DNA of 64,000 nucleotides. Origin: Rebecca billardiae RCC1528 (Eukaryota > Haptophyta). This document shows, piece after piece, positions 44,573 through 54,651 of this stretch (position 1 is its first letter; every line of letters starts with the position of its first letter). The notes below the pieces were generated by a model. The model saw only the letters and a program-made list of their open reading frames with translations. It had not been told where the DNA came from and did no database searches. The position numbers were made by a program, and so were the translations under genes. The stretch covers positions 496,001-560,000 of the forward strand of contig OZ251239.1 of assembly GCA_965240325.2 (NCBI GenBank), given 5' to 3'.

Positions 44573-46603
44573 CGCGGGCGACACGCCAGGCGGCAGCGGC
44601 CGTCGAAACAGGCGAGCTAGCAGCTCGTGCGGCAGGAACTGGATGAGCGCGTCGCGCCGTGCCACGTCCTGCGCGGCGGGCGGAGCGCGCGGCGGGGGCG
44701 GCGGCGGCGGCGCGGGCGCCGGCACGACAGCGCGCGTCAGTCCACGCGCGCGCGCGCAGCCACCCACCCGTGCGGCGCGGCGCAGCGCTTGCTCGCTCGG
44801 CGCGCGGCGCGGCGGTGTGCGGCGCGGCGGTGCGACGCGCACCAGGTTGAGCAGCTCCGCCTCGACGCGCTCCCAGTGCGCCGCGTCCGCGGCGGGCGAC
44901 GCCCCGGCGCCGCCCGCCTGCCCCGCCTTGCTACTCTTGCGCCCGCCCGAGCGCTGCGCGGCGCGCGGTGCGGCAGCCGCGGCGGCGGGCGCGACGTGGC
45001 GGCAGGCGCGGCGGGTGCGGCGGCGGGCGGGGTGGGCCGCGCGGGGTGAGCGGGGAGTCGCGCGGCAGCCACGCGCACGGCGCGCACGCGCGTGCGCACG
45101 CGCCGCCCCACGCCTCGCGCCGCGCGCCCGCGCGCCGCCGCGGAGCCAGGCGCAGCGGGGCGCGCGCGCGGCGCGGCGCGCGGCGCGCGCTGCCGCCGCG
45201 GCCGCGGCCGCAGCCACAGCTGCAGGCTGGCTGGCTGGCTGGCGCTGCGCACCTCACGCTCTCGCTCGCGCGAGCGGTCGCGCGCGCGCTCGCCCTCGCG
45301 CGAGCGCCGCGCGGCCTCGTCGGCCTCGCCCTCCGCCGCCACGGCGGCCGCCGCGACCTTCTTCTTCGACTTTGCTTTCTTGGCCGCGCCGGCGGCGGCG
45401 CCGCCTGCGGCCGCGGCCGCGCCGCCGCCCGCGGCCGCGGCCGCGCCCGCGGCCGCAAGCTGCGCGGACTTGAGCCTGCTCAGCCGCGCGAGGAGCGTGC
45501 GGTGCGCGACCTCGGTGGTGGTGACGACCACGTCGGCGTACTCCCGCTTCAGCTCCTCGCGCGCCTTGATCAGCTCCGTCAGCTGCAGCAGACGTTCAAA
45601 CTCGGCGCGCAGAGACGCCATCAACTCGTACGTCTTTTGGTTGTTCGTGCGCCGACGCCGGCCGCCCGCGGGCTCGCGCGGGCGGAAGGCGACCCACGGG
45701 TCGGGGTCCTCGGGGTCGGGCGGCGGGCGGAGCCGCTGCAGCAGCGGCTTGCGGTCGCGCGCGCGGCGCATCGCCCAGTGCTCGTACACCGCCTGCACGG
45801 CATCTGCGCTCACGCCCGCCTTTGGCGCGAGGCTTTCGCGCGCCGACGCGAGCGCGGGCAGCTCGCCCGTGCGGTGGGCCTCCTTGTCGAGCGCGTCGAC
45901 GATGGTCTCGAAGGCCTCCTCGCCGATCGGCGCGCCCTCGAACGGCCCGGCGTTCAGCTTCTTCAGCGCGAGCCACGCCTCCGGGTCGAGGTTGTACTCG
46001 ACCTCGGCCTCGTCGATCGTCGGCACGCCCGGGTGCTGGAAGTACTCGGCCGAGCGGTTCCACTTCTCGAGGCCGGGGATGCGCGCGAGCTCGAAGGAGA
46101 CCGGCACGGGGATGTCGCGCGCGCGCTTGTCCACCGCCTTGAGCTCGATCGTGTCCTCGTCCTGCGCGCGCGCGCGCGGCGCGGCGCGGGCGGGCGCGCA
46201 GGCGGGCGCGCACGAGGGCAGTAGCGCGCGTCTCAAGAGGGGCCCTCTCAGCGCGCGCGCCGCGCAGCAGCCGGGTGGCGAGGGCGGCGCGGCGTGCGCG
46301 CGAAGATGCGCGCGCGCGGCTGCGCGCCACGTGCGCCGCGACTCGCCGGCACCCGCGCTGTCGCGCCCTCGACCAACCGATCAGCCGCGCTCGCGAGCGC
46401 CGCGGCGCGCGGGCGCACAGAGGCCACACAGGGAGGCAGAGGGCGCGCGAGCGCGCGCGCACCACAAAGGCCTCGACATTGCCCACGACGGCCGTCCCGT
46501 CCTGGTTGGTGCCGAAATCCTGGTCGAAGTTCACCTCCTTGTTCGAGCGCACCACCGGCAGCTTCTTGTTGATGTCAATCGGCCGGCGCCGAAAGCTATG
46601 CAT
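42568..46603 (-). CDS. Enhancer of polycomb-like subunit of NuA4 histone acetyltransferase (5 exons)
   Basis: Exons are 46603-46463, 46161-45253, 44953-44843, 44668-43356, and 43039 (or 43069)-42568. These give 981 or 991 residues; both acceptors keep the frame. Exon 1 encodes the EPcA start (MHSFRRRPIDINKKLPVVR). Exon 2 carries the rest of EPcA: IPVPVSFELARIPGLEKWNR, EYNLDPEAWLALKKLN, VYEHWAMRRARDRKPLLQRL, DPWVAFRPRE and a basic RRRRTNNQKTYELM segment. Exon 4 has FLPHELLARLFRRPLPPG, a long Ala/Pro-rich linker and GYARVGRGGRLLLHRHTRG, a conserved C-terminal EPC block. The last exon has nuclear-localisation-like KRAR and RKRK. Epl1/EPC anchors the catalytic Tip60/Esa1-Yng2-Eaf6 module on nucleosomes. 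All four donors are GTGCGC. Confidence 0.88.
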
Positions 46604-47414
46604 GCCTTCCGAGTGTTGAAAGCGCGGCCGCGCCGGCGATGCACCAGGGCGCAAAAGGCCTCGCGCGTGGGCGTGCGCGGAGAAAGTCCGCGAATGAGCT
46701 CACCGCCCCGCTCCCGTGCCGTGCCGACGCCTCGTCAGCTCGCACGCGCGCCGGCTCGGCGGCGCTCGCCGACGCCTCGCTGCGCCAGGCCAATATGGCT
46801 GCGCCAAAGGCCGCCGCGCAATGCGAGAGTCCGGGCTGGTGTGGTTTGAAGCACCCGGACCGCTCGATCCACGCCACGGGGGGCCGGTACCTAGCCGGTT
46901 GGTCAGGCAGACAGGCACCGCCCGCACCGGCCGCGGCCGGCCGGGCCCGGGGCGGCGGCCCGCCCGTCCGCTTTAGTTACATGGGGCCCACGATAGACCC
47001 TGACTGATAAAGGTGGCCGCGCGCCTGAGCACCTCACGCGACACAGCGGCGCGCGGACCGGCGAGCCAGCCGCAGTACCGTGACCGAGCAGGCCGAGGGC
47101 GAGGGCAGGGCGGACGGCCGGCCACTCGGCCGACGAGTTCGCGGGCCCGCGGGCTCGGTTCACTCAGTCAGTGCCGACGAGCCGGTCGCCGGCCGCGAGA
47201 ATCGGATCCCAGCCGGCCGCGCGCGCCACGGCACGGTTGCGGCGGACCGATGACTGACCGATGACTGACCGGCCGGCGGCCGCCGGGCCGCTGGGCCTGC
47301 GTCGTCCGAACTGCTTCGACTGTCACGGGCCGACGCGGACACGCCCGCAACTGCTGGCGCATGGGGCGAGCAGCACGTGGCGCGTCAGACGGCATTGCTG
47401 CGAGGTCATCGCGC
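46604..47414. other. Intergenic
   Basis: Promoter side of the Enhancer-of-polycomb gene (46604-46800) and 3' flank of the repeat-protein gene. GC-rich, only short frames, nothing recognised. Confidence 0.6.
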
Positions 47415-50400
47415 TCACGCCTCAGCGTGGCCTGGCACCGGTGGGGATGGCGCCGCGGGCGGCTCGTACGGCTCGAAGGGCTGACCCGTCTCCGGCGGCC
47501 GCCACTTGCGCGCTGCCTTCAGCTCGGAGTCGCGCGCCGGCTGCGCGCTATACTGCGGTGCATAGTGCGCCGAAAGATCGCGCGCGGCGTCATGCTCGCG
47601 CGCGGCGCCGGCCTCAGCCCGCTTGGAGAACGTCTTCGCGCGAGCCCGAGCGAGTGCCTCTGCCGAGTGCATATCCTCGGCCGCCGCCAGCGGCTCGTAA
47701 GGACGCCCGTCCTGCCGCGACTCGGGCGGAAACCACGGGATAGGCGAAGCCGAGTCACCGGGGCCGGGCTGCACGCCGTACTGCGGCGCATAGTGCGCCG
47801 TCAGCTCGCGCTCGAGCGGCGGCTCCAACTCCTCCTCGGGCCGCTTGGCGAGCGTCTTCTCTCGCGCACGGGCGAGCGCCTCCGCAGAGTGCTTGCCATC
47901 GCCCGCCGCCGGATGCAACTCGATCGGCGCCCCGACAGGCGATGGCGGCGAGCCACGCTCATAAGGCTCGAAGGGCTGACCCGTCTCCGGCGGCCGCCAC
48001 TTGCGCGCCGCCTTCAGCTCGGAATCGGGCCCGGGCTGCGCCAAATACTGCGGCGCATAGTGCGCGGAGAGCTCACGCTCGAGCGGCGGCTCGGGCTCGT
48101 CCTCAGGCCGCTTGGCGAGCGTCTTTGCCCGAGCTCGCGCGAGCGCGTCGGCCGAGTGCTTGCCGTCGTCATCGGCCGGCCGCGGCTCGTACCGCCGCCC
48201 GTCCTGCCTCGACTCTGGCGGCAGCCACTCGCGCACGCCGCCGGCATGGTCGGGCCCTGGCTGCGCGGAGTACTGCGGTGCATAGTGCGCGGTGAGCTCG
48301 CGTGCAGCCGCTGGCTCAGGCTCGTCCTCGGGCCGCTTGGCGAGCGTCTTTGCCCGAGCTCGCGCGAGCGCGTCGGCCGAGTGCTTGCCGTCGTCGTCGG
48401 CCGGCCGCGGCTCGTACCGCCGCCCGTCCTGCCTCGACTCTGGCGGGAGCCACTCGCGCACGCCGCCGGCATGGTCGGGCCCTGGCTGCGCAGAGTACTG
48501 CGGTGCATAGTGCGCGGTGAGCTCGCGTGCAGCCGCTGGCTCAGGCTCGTCCTCGGGCCGCTTGGCGAGCGTCTTTGCCCGAGCTCGCGCGAGCGCGTCG
48601 GCCGAGTGCTTGCCGTCGTCATCGGCCGGCCGCGGCTCGTACCGCCGCCCGTCCTGCCTCGACTCTGGCGGGAGCCACTCGCGCACGCCGCCGGCATGGT
48701 CGGGCCCTGGCTGCGCCGAGTACTGCGGTGCATAGTGCGCGGTGAGCTCGCGTGCAGCCGCTGGCTCAGGCTCGTCCTCGGGCCGCTTGGCGAGCGTCTT
48801 TGCCCGAGCGCGCGCGAGCGCGTCGGCCGAGTGCTTGCCGTCGTCGTCGGCCGGCCGCGGCTCGTACCGCCGCCCGTCCTGCCTCGACTCTGGCGGGAGC
48901 CACTCGCGCACGCCGCCGGCATGGTCGGGCCCTGGCTGCGCGGAGTACTGCGGTGCAAAGTGCGCGGTGAGCTCGCGTGCAGCCGCTGGCTCAGGCTCGT
49001 CCTCGGGCCGCTTGGCGAGCGTCTTTGCCCGAGCTCGCGCGAGCGCGTCGGCCGAGTGCTTGCCGTCGTCGTCGGCCGGCCGCGGCTCGTACCGCCGCCC
49101 GTCCTGCCTCGACTCTGGCGGGAGCCACTCGCGCACGCCGCCGGCATGGTCGGGCCCTGGCTGCGCCGAGTACTGCGGTGCAAAGTGCGCGGTGAGCTCG
49201 CGTGCAGCCGCTGGCTCAGGCTCGTCCTCGGGCCGCTTGGCGAGCGTCTTTGCCCGAGCTCGCGCGAGCGCGTCGGCCGAGTGCTTGCCGTCGTCGTCGG
49301 CCGGCCGCGGCTCGTACCGCCGCCCGTCCTGCCTCGACTCTGGCGGCAGCCACTCGCGCACGCCGCCGGCATGGTCGGGCCCTGGCTGCGCGGAGTACTG
49401 CGGTGCATAGTGCGCGGTGAGCTCGCGCGCAGCCGCTGGCTCTAACTCGTCCTCAGGCCGCTTGGCGAGCGTCTTTGCCCGAGCGCGCGAGAGCGCGTCG
49501 GCCGAGTGCTTGCCGTCGTCATCGGCCGGCCGCGGCTCGTACCGCCGCCCGTCCTGCCTCGACTCTGGCGGCAGCCACTCGCGCACGCCGCCGGCATGGT
49601 CGGGCCCGGGTGGCGCCGAGTACTGCGGTGCATAGTGCGCGGTGAGCTCACGAGCAGCCACCGCTCCGACCTCATCCTCCGGCTTGGTCGCGAGCGTCTT
49701 CGCCCGAGCGCGCGCGAGCGCGTCGGCCGAGTGCTTGCCGTCGTCATCGGCCGGCCGCGGCTCGTACCGCCGCCCGTCCTGCCTCGACTCTGGCGGGAGC
49801 CACTCGCGCACGCCGCCGGCATGGTCGGGCCCTGGCTGCGCCGAGTACTGCGGTGCAAAGTGCGCGGTGAGCTCGCGCGCAGCCGCTGGCTCTAGCTCGT
49901 CCTCAGGCCGCTTGGCGAGCGTCTTCGCCCGAGCGCGCGCGAGCGCGTCGGCCGAGTGCTTGCCGTCGTCGTCGGCCGGCCGCGGCTCGTACCGCCGCCC
50001 GTCCTGCCTCGACTCTGGCGGGAGCCACTCGCGCACGCCGCCGGCATGGTCGGGCCCGGGTGGCGCCGAGTACTGCGGTGCATAGTGCGCGGTGAGCTCA
50101 CGAGCAGCCACCGCTCCGACCTCATCCTCCGGCTTGGTCGCGAGCGTCTTCGCCCGAGCGCGCGCGAGCGCGTCGGCCGAGTGCTTGCCGTCGTCATCGG
50201 CCGGCCGCGGCTCGTACCGCCGCCCGTCCTGCCTCGACTCTGGCGGGAGCCACTCGCGCACGCCGCCGGCATGGTCGGGCCCTGGCTGCGCCGAGTACTG
50301 CGGTGCAAAGTGCGCGGTGAGCTCGCGCGCAGCCGCTGGCTCTAGCTCGTCCTCAGGCCGCTTGGCGAGCGTCTTCGCCCGAGCGCGCGCGAGCGCGTCG

Positions 50401-53249
50401 GCCGAGTGCTTGCCGTCGTCGTCGGCCGGCCGCGGCTCGTACCGCCGCCCGTCCTGCCTCGACTCTGGCGGGAGCCACTCGCGCACGCCGCCGGCATGGT
50501 CGGGCCCCGGCTGCGCCGAGTACTGCGGTGCATAGTGCGCGGTGAGCTCACGAGCAGCCGCCGCCCCGACCTCATCCTCCGGCTTGGTCGCGAGCGTCTT
50601 TGCCCGAGCGCGCGCGAGCGCGTCGGCCGAGTGCTTGCCGTCGTCATCGGCCGGCCGCGGCTCGTACCGCCGCCCGTCCTGCCTCGACTCTGGCGGGAGC
50701 CACTCGCGCACGCCGCCGGCATGGTCGGGCCCTGGCTGCGCGGAGTACTGCGGTGCAAAGTGCGCGGTGAGCTCGCGTGCAGCCACCGCTCCGACCTCAT
50801 CCTCCGGCTTGGTCGCGAGCGTCTTTGCCCGAGCGCGCGAGAGCGCGTCGGCCGAGTGCTTGCCGTCGTCGTCGGCCGGCCGCGGCTCGTACCGCCGCCC
50901 GTCCTGCCTCGACTCTGGCGGGAGCCACTCGCGCACGCCGCCGGCATGGTCGGGCCCTGGCTGCGCGGAGTACTGCGGCGCAAAGTGCGCGGTGAGCTCA
51001 CGCGCAGCCGCCGCTCCGACCTCATCCTCCGGCTTGGTCGCGAGCGTCTTTGCCCGAGCGCGCGAGAGCGCGTCGGCCGAGTGCTTGCCGTCATCGTCGG
51101 CCGGCCGCGGCTCGTACCGCCGCCCGTCCTGCCTCGACTCTGGCGGCAGCCACTCGCGCACGCCGCCGGCATGGTCGGGCCCTGGCTGCGCGGAGTACTG
51201 CGGCGCAAAGTGCGCGGTGAGCTCACGCGCAGCCGCCGCTCCGACCTCATCCTCCGGCTTGGTCGCGAGCGTCTTTGCCCGAGCGCGCGAGAGCGCGTCG
51301 GCCGAGTGCTTGCCGTCATCGTCGGCCGGCCGCGGCTCGTACCGCCGCCCGTCCTGCCTCGACTCTGGCGGCAGCCACTCGCGCACGCCGCCGGCATGGT
51401 CGGGCCCTGGCTGCGCGGAGTACTGCGGTGCAAAGTGCGCGGTGAGCTCACGTGCAGCCGCCGCTCCGACCTCATCCTCCGGCTTGGTCGCGAGCGTCTT
51501 TGCCCGAGCGCGCGAGAGCGCGTCGGCCGAGTGCTTGCCGTCATCGTCGGCCGGCCGCGGCTCGTACCGCCGCCCGTCCTGCCTCGACTCTGGCGGCAGC
51601 CACTCGCGCACGCCGCCGGCATGGTCGGGCCCTGGCTGCGCGGAGTACTGCGGTGCAAAGTGCGCGGTGAGCTCACGCGCAGCCGCCGCTCCGACCTCAT
51701 CCTCCGGCTTGGTCGCGAGCGTCTTTGCCCGAGCGCGCGAGAGCGCGTCGGCCGAGTGCTTGCCGTCATCGTCGGCCGGCCGCGGCTCGTACCGCCGCCC
51801 GTCCTGCCTCGACTCTGGCGGGAGCCACTCGCGCATGCCGTCCGCGCCATCGGGCCCCGGCGGCGCCGTGTACTGTGGAGCATGATGTGATGTCAGCTGG
51901 CGCCGTGCAGGCGAGCCCACCTCCGCCACCGGTCGCTTTGCCAGCGTCTTTGCACGTGCGCGGGCAAGGGCGTCTGCCGAGTGCCTGTCGCCAGACAGAG
52001 GCCGCTGGGGCTTGTCCAGCTTGCCGTCCTGGCGCGATTCGGGCGGCAGCCACTCGCGCACGCCACCCACGCCATCCGGACCCCTCGGCGCCGCGTACTG
52101 CGGAGCGTGGTGTGCCGTCAGCTCGCGCTGCGCCGGCGACCGTGCAGCCTCTGCATCTGGATCTGGCCGCTTCGAGAGTGTCTTGGCACGAGCGAGGGCG
52201 AGTGCATCGGCAGAGTGCTTGTCTCTGGATGCCGACCGGCGTGGCTGACTCCGGTGGCCGTCCTGCCGAGATTCGGGTGGCAGCCACTCGCGCACGCCGC
52301 TCGCGTCGTCTGGACCTCGCGGCGCAGCGTACTGCGGCGCTTGATGGCCCATCAGCTCGCGCCGCGCTGGCAGTGTGGCCGCAGGCTCGGGCCGTTTGGC
52401 GAGCGTCTTGACACGAGCCAGAGCGAGCGCGTCGGCCGAGTGCGCGTCGCCCGACCGAGAGTGGCGTGGCTGGTTCCGCTGCCCATCCTGTCGCGACTCT
52501 GGCGGCAGCCACTGGCGCACGCCGCTCGTGTCGTCCGGGCCGCGTGGCACACTGTACTGCGGTGCGCTGTGCGAGGTCACGTTGCGCCGCGCCGGCGTCG
52601 CGGACTCCTCCTCCGGCCGCTTGGTCAGCGTCTTGGCGCGAGCGCGAGCGAGTGCATCTGGCGAGTGCTTGTCACCGGAGGAAGGCCGGCGTGGCTGACT
52701 CCGACGCCCGTCCTGCCGCGACTCCGGCGGCAGGTACGGGCGCAGCGTGAATGAGTCCTCCGCGTCACCACCTCGGCGCGCAAAGGTCTCCGGGGAGATC
52801 CCAGAGGGTGACGCCGGCTTGGTGGTCGCGGAGAGGCCGAGCGCAGTGCGGCGAGCCGATGCTCCAGTCGATTCGCGCGACGCGCTGGCAGGGGGCATGC
52901 TGCCCACCGTCCCCGAGAGCAGCTTGCGCGTGCCCCGCTGCTGCGACATCCCCGATGACGCAAGGTCGTCAACGAAGTACCCGCGCAGCGTGCGCGGCGA
53001 TCGCGAGGCGGACGTGTCCGTACGTCGATCGCGGATGCCCTGCGTCACCTTTCGCTTGGCGAGCGCGAGCGCCTCCGGCGAGTGCGAGTTGATGACGTCG
53101 GTCGAGGCCATGGTCGTGAGCGACGCCCGCGCCCACGCCCAGTGTTCGGCGCTGAGAAATCGGGGCAGGTTGATGCCCACGGCTTGGCCGGCTGCTCGAG
53201 TAACGATCGAGTCATTTTTTTGTAGTCGCCATGCAGCTTGGTCCGCCAT
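47415..53249 (-). CDS. 1944-residue protein made of ~24 copies of a 75-residue repeat
   Basis: Single exon from the ATG at 53249 (a second Met at 53111 is possible). After ~175 residues of mostly unique sequence, which contains one degenerate unit (HSPEALALAKRKVTQG), the protein is a tandem array. The unit reads, in parts, REWLPPESRQDGRRYEPRPA, then DDDGKHSADALARARAKTLA, then KRPEDEPEPAAARELTAHYA, then PQYSAQPGPDHAGGV. It is basic/acidic mixed, Pro-rich, has no hydrophobic core and no cysteine, and so is probably extended. It contains a short amphipathic helix (HSADALARARAKTL) and a PQY turn. Units at both ends are diverged; about 16 central units (roughly 48,200-51,800) are nearly identical at the DNA level. 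I do not recognise the family. Regularly spaced charged/proline repeats are seen in microtubule-associated and axonemal proteins, which is a guess here. Confidence 0.8.
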   Translation of the reverse strand: MADQAAWRLQKNDSIVTRAAGQAVGINLPRFLSAEHWAWARASLTTMASTDVINSHSPEALALAKRKVTQGIRDRRTDTSASRSPRTLRGYFVDDLASSGMSQQRGTRKLLSGTVGSMPPASASRESTGASARRTALGLSATTKPASPSGISPETFARRGGDAEDSFTLRPYLPPESRQDGRRSQPRRPSSGDKHSPDALARARAKTLTKRPEEESATPARRNVTSHSAPQYSVPRGPDDTSGVRQWLPPESRQDGQRNQPRHSRSGDAHSADALALARVKTLAKRPEPAATLPARRELMGHQAPQYAAPRGPDDASGVREWLPPESRQDGHRSQPRRSASRDKHSADALALARAKTLSKRPDPDAEAARSPAQRELTAHHAPQYAAPRGPDGVGGVREWLPPESRQDGKLDKPQRPLSGDRHSADALARARAKTLAKRPVAEVGSPARRQLTSHHAPQYTAPPGPDGADGMREWLPPESRQDGRRYEPRPADDDGKHSADALSRARAKTLATKPEDEVGAAAARELTAHFAPQYSAQPGPDHAGGVREWLPPESRQDGRRYEPRPADDDGKHSADALSRARAKTLATKPEDEVGAAAARELTAHFAPQYSAQPGPDHAGGVREWLPPESRQDGRRYEPRPADDDGKHSADALSRARAKTLATKPEDEVGAAAARELTAHFAPQYSAQPGPDHAGGVREWLPPESRQDGRRYEPRPADDDGKHSADALSRARAKTLATKPEDEVGAAAARELTAHFAPQYSAQPGPDHAGGVREWLPPESRQDGRRYEPRPADDDGKHSADALSRARAKTLATKPEDEVGAVAARELTAHFAPQYSAQPGPDHAGGVREWLPPESRQDGRRYEPRPADDDGKHSADALARARAKTLATKPEDEVGAAAARELTAHYAPQYSAQPGPDHAGGVREWLPPESRQDGRRYEPRPADDDGKHSADALARARAKTLAKRPEDELEPAAARELTAHFAPQYSAQPGPDHAGGVREWLPPESRQDGRRYEPRPADDDGKHSADALARARAKTLATKPEDEVGAVAARELTAHYAPQYSAPPGPDHAGGVREWLPPESRQDGRRYEPRPADDDGKHSADALARARAKTLAKRPEDELEPAAARELTAHFAPQYSAQPGPDHAGGVREWLPPESRQDGRRYEPRPADDDGKHSADALARARAKTLATKPEDEVGAVAARELTAHYAPQYSAPPGPDHAGGVREWLPPESRQDGRRYEPRPADDDGKHSADALSRARAKTLAKRPEDELEPAAARELTAHYAPQYSAQPGPDHAGGVREWLPPESRQDGRRYEPRPADDDGKHSADALARARAKTLAKRPEDEPEPAAARELTAHFAPQYSAQPGPDHAGGVREWLPPESRQDGRRYEPRPADDDGKHSADALARARAKTLAKRPEDEPEPAAARELTAHFAPQYSAQPGPDHAGGVREWLPPESRQDGRRYEPRPADDDGKHSADALARARAKTLAKRPEDEPEPAAARELTAHYAPQYSAQPGPDHAGGVREWLPPESRQDGRRYEPRPADDDGKHSADALARARAKTLAKRPEDEPEPAAARELTAHYAPQYSAQPGPDHAGGVREWLPPESRQDGRRYEPRPADDDGKHSADALARARAKTLAKRPEDEPEPAAARELTAHYAPQYSAQPGPDHAGGVREWLPPESRQDGRRYEPRPADDDGKHSADALARARAKTLAKRPEDEPEPPLERELSAHYAPQYLAQPGPDSELKAARKWRPPETGQPFEPYERGSPPSPVGAPIELHPAAGDGKHSAEALARAREKTLAKRPEEELEPPLERELTAHYAPQYGVQPGPGDSASPIPWFPPESRQDGRPYEPLAAAEDMHSAEALARARAKTFSKRAEAGAAREHDAARDLSAHYAPQYSAQPARDSELKAARKWRPPETGQPFEPYEPPAAPSPPVPGHAEA
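48200..51800. repeat. 225-bp tandem repeat array with a 450-bp higher-order unit
   Basis: Core of the repeat gene: about 16 units of 225 bp that differ at few positions. Two unit types are distinguished by the segment after AKTLA (TKPEDEVGA versus KRPEDE[L/P]EP). Around 49,650-50,549 the types alternate, and two consecutive 450-bp blocks appear identical. Because 225 is a multiple of three, several other frames are also open throughout; these are shadows. Confidence 0.85.
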
Positions 53250-53451
53250 CGTCCTTGCGACCGCTGAATCGCTTGCTGCCTTCTTGGCGCGCGACGGCCG
53301 ACGCGGCGACGCCGGACCAGCGCATCTACCAGTCCCTACCCGGGGAGCTCACCGCCGACGACGACGATGCGTCGCGCGCAAAGCAACGCCCGCGCCAGGG
53401 CGTGAGGGCACAGCTCAGCCAGGCGACGCGCGCAAGCTCGCCTAGCCCGCA
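53250..53451. other. Short intergenic gap
   Basis: 202 bp between the repeat-protein start and the UBLCP1 stop. A 74-codon plus-strand frame (53231-53455) spans it and overlaps the repeat-protein start; no support for it being real. Confidence 0.5.
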
Positions 53452-54516
53452 TTAATTGCCGCCGCTCGCCGGATCCTCCCGCGCCGGCGGCGCTGGCGGC
53501 GGCTCGGCGGTGCGCGGCGCGGCACGCGCGCCGTGCCTGAGCCGTCTTTCCCAGCGCGCGTGATCGGCCGTGGAGAGGTCGTCGCCATCGCGTACGAGCA
53601 GGTCGAGGTAGCGCGTCAGCCGCTCGAGCTCGTCGTCCGCCTCGCGATTCGCCGCGATGGTCATGCCCCGGCACGGCCGGATCTTGAGCCCCGAGCCCGG
53701 GTTCATCAAAAAGTTGCGCGACAGGTCGTCGATGTGGAGCGTGTTGGCCGGCGTGTAGTGCGCCGGGAACTGGCCCCAGAGCACGCCGAGCGGCTTGACC
53801 TCGATGGCGCCGTACCGCTCGGTGTGCACGGTGACCATGGCGGACGAGCACACCAGCATCGCCAGCTTGTACACCGGGTGGTCCAGCACGCCCAGCTCGC
53901 CCATCTTGAGCTCGATCCAGCGCATCGACGTGGCGCTCCAGATCACGAGGTCCCAGTGCTCGTACGCGGCGGCGAGGAACTCGTGGAGGTACGGCCGGCC
54001 GAGCTCGCGCGCGGACTCGGCGGGCGAGCGGTGGTCGAAGAGGGTGTAGTCCACGTCGAGCACGAGGCAGCGCTTGCCCTCGCGCGGGCCCGCGAGCACC
54101 TTCGGCTTGTACGTGCGCACGCGCTGCTCGATCTTGGCGAGGTAGTCTGGGTGGGCGCTCACGTGCGGCGCGTCGGCCGTGTCGATGTCCGCGAGGTCGT
54201 CGAGGACGGTGGCCTGCGCCTCGAGGCCCGCCGCCTCGGCGGCCGCAAGGGCCGTGTGCTCCTCCTCGGGCGAGCCCATCATCATCAGCCGGTGGCCGGG
54301 CTTGAGGCCAGGCCGCGCGACGAGCGGCGCATCGTCCGCGCCGCCCTTCGGGAGGCCGAGCAGCTTCTGCCGCTTGGGCCCGACGCCCGTCGCCGCACTG
54401 ACGGCCTGTTGGAGGTCATCGACCGTGTCCGTCGCTCGCAGCGGGATGCGGTAGTCGTTGCCCCGCCACTTCACGATCACCTCCGCCGCGGGCGCGCCGC
54501 CGTCCTCCGTGGCCAT
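53452..54516 (-). CDS. UBLCP1: Ubiquitin-like domain-containing CTD phosphatase 1
   Basis: 354 residues from the ATG at 54516, single exon; animal UBLCP1 is ~320. The N-terminal ubiquitin-like domain spans about 10-85 (AEVIVKWRGNDYRIPL, TDTVDDLQQAVSAATGV, PKRQKLLGLP). The HAD phosphatase domain follows. It has the catalytic aspartates in CLVLDVDYTLFDHRSPAES (DxDxT) and the motif-II region DLVIWSATSMRWIELKM. Later come the KPLGVLWGQFP loop and motif III in LHIDDLSRNFLMNP. UBLCP1 uses its ubiquitin-like domain to dock on the 19S subunit Rpn1 and dephosphorylates nuclear proteasomes, lowering their activity. It is divergent from the GT92-like gene (starts 135 bp apart). A proteasome receptor (Rpn13) also occurs in this window, but 23 kb away. 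Confidence 0.93.
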   Translation of the reverse strand: MATEDGGAPAAEVIVKWRGNDYRIPLRATDTVDDLQQAVSAATGVGPKRQKLLGLPKGGADDAPLVARPGLKPGHRLMMMGSPEEEHTALAAAEAAGLEAQATVLDDLADIDTADAPHVSAHPDYLAKIEQRVRTYKPKVLAGPREGKRCLVLDVDYTLFDHRSPAESARELGRPYLHEFLAAAYEHWDLVIWSATSMRWIELKMGELGVLDHPVYKLAMLVCSSAMVTVHTERYGAIEVKPLGVLWGQFPAHYTPANTLHIDDLSRNFLMNPGSGLKIRPCRGMTIAANREADDELERLTRYLDLLVRDGDDLSTADHARWERRLRHGARAAPRTAEPPPAPPAREDPASGGN

Positions 54517-54651
54517 CGCGATCCACCACGGCGCGAGCGCCGCTGCCGAGCGAGGTCTGGCAGACTCAAGAGTCAAGACTGGCACCGGACATCGCGGCAT
54601 CGCGCGCGAACTCGTGAGTCGATCAGGGCCAGCGATGGCCGCCAGGGCTGG

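Noticed and set aside
47361-51890. Very long plus-strand open frames (for example 47361-49445 and 50406-51890) across the 225-bp repeats
   Set aside because: The repeat length is a multiple of three, so an open unit stays open in every copy. The minus frame continues into diverged terminal units with conserved residues and a proper ATG; the plus frames do not.
47415-53249. CRISPR array or satellite reading of the regular repeats
   Set aside because: Units are 225 bp with no unique spacers, and they encode a continuous protein with conserved residues; the setting is eukaryotic.
53231-53455. 74-codon plus-strand frame (MQLGPPSSLRPLN...) between two minus genes
   Set aside because: Overlaps the start of the repeat-protein gene on the other strand, no domain, too short to support.
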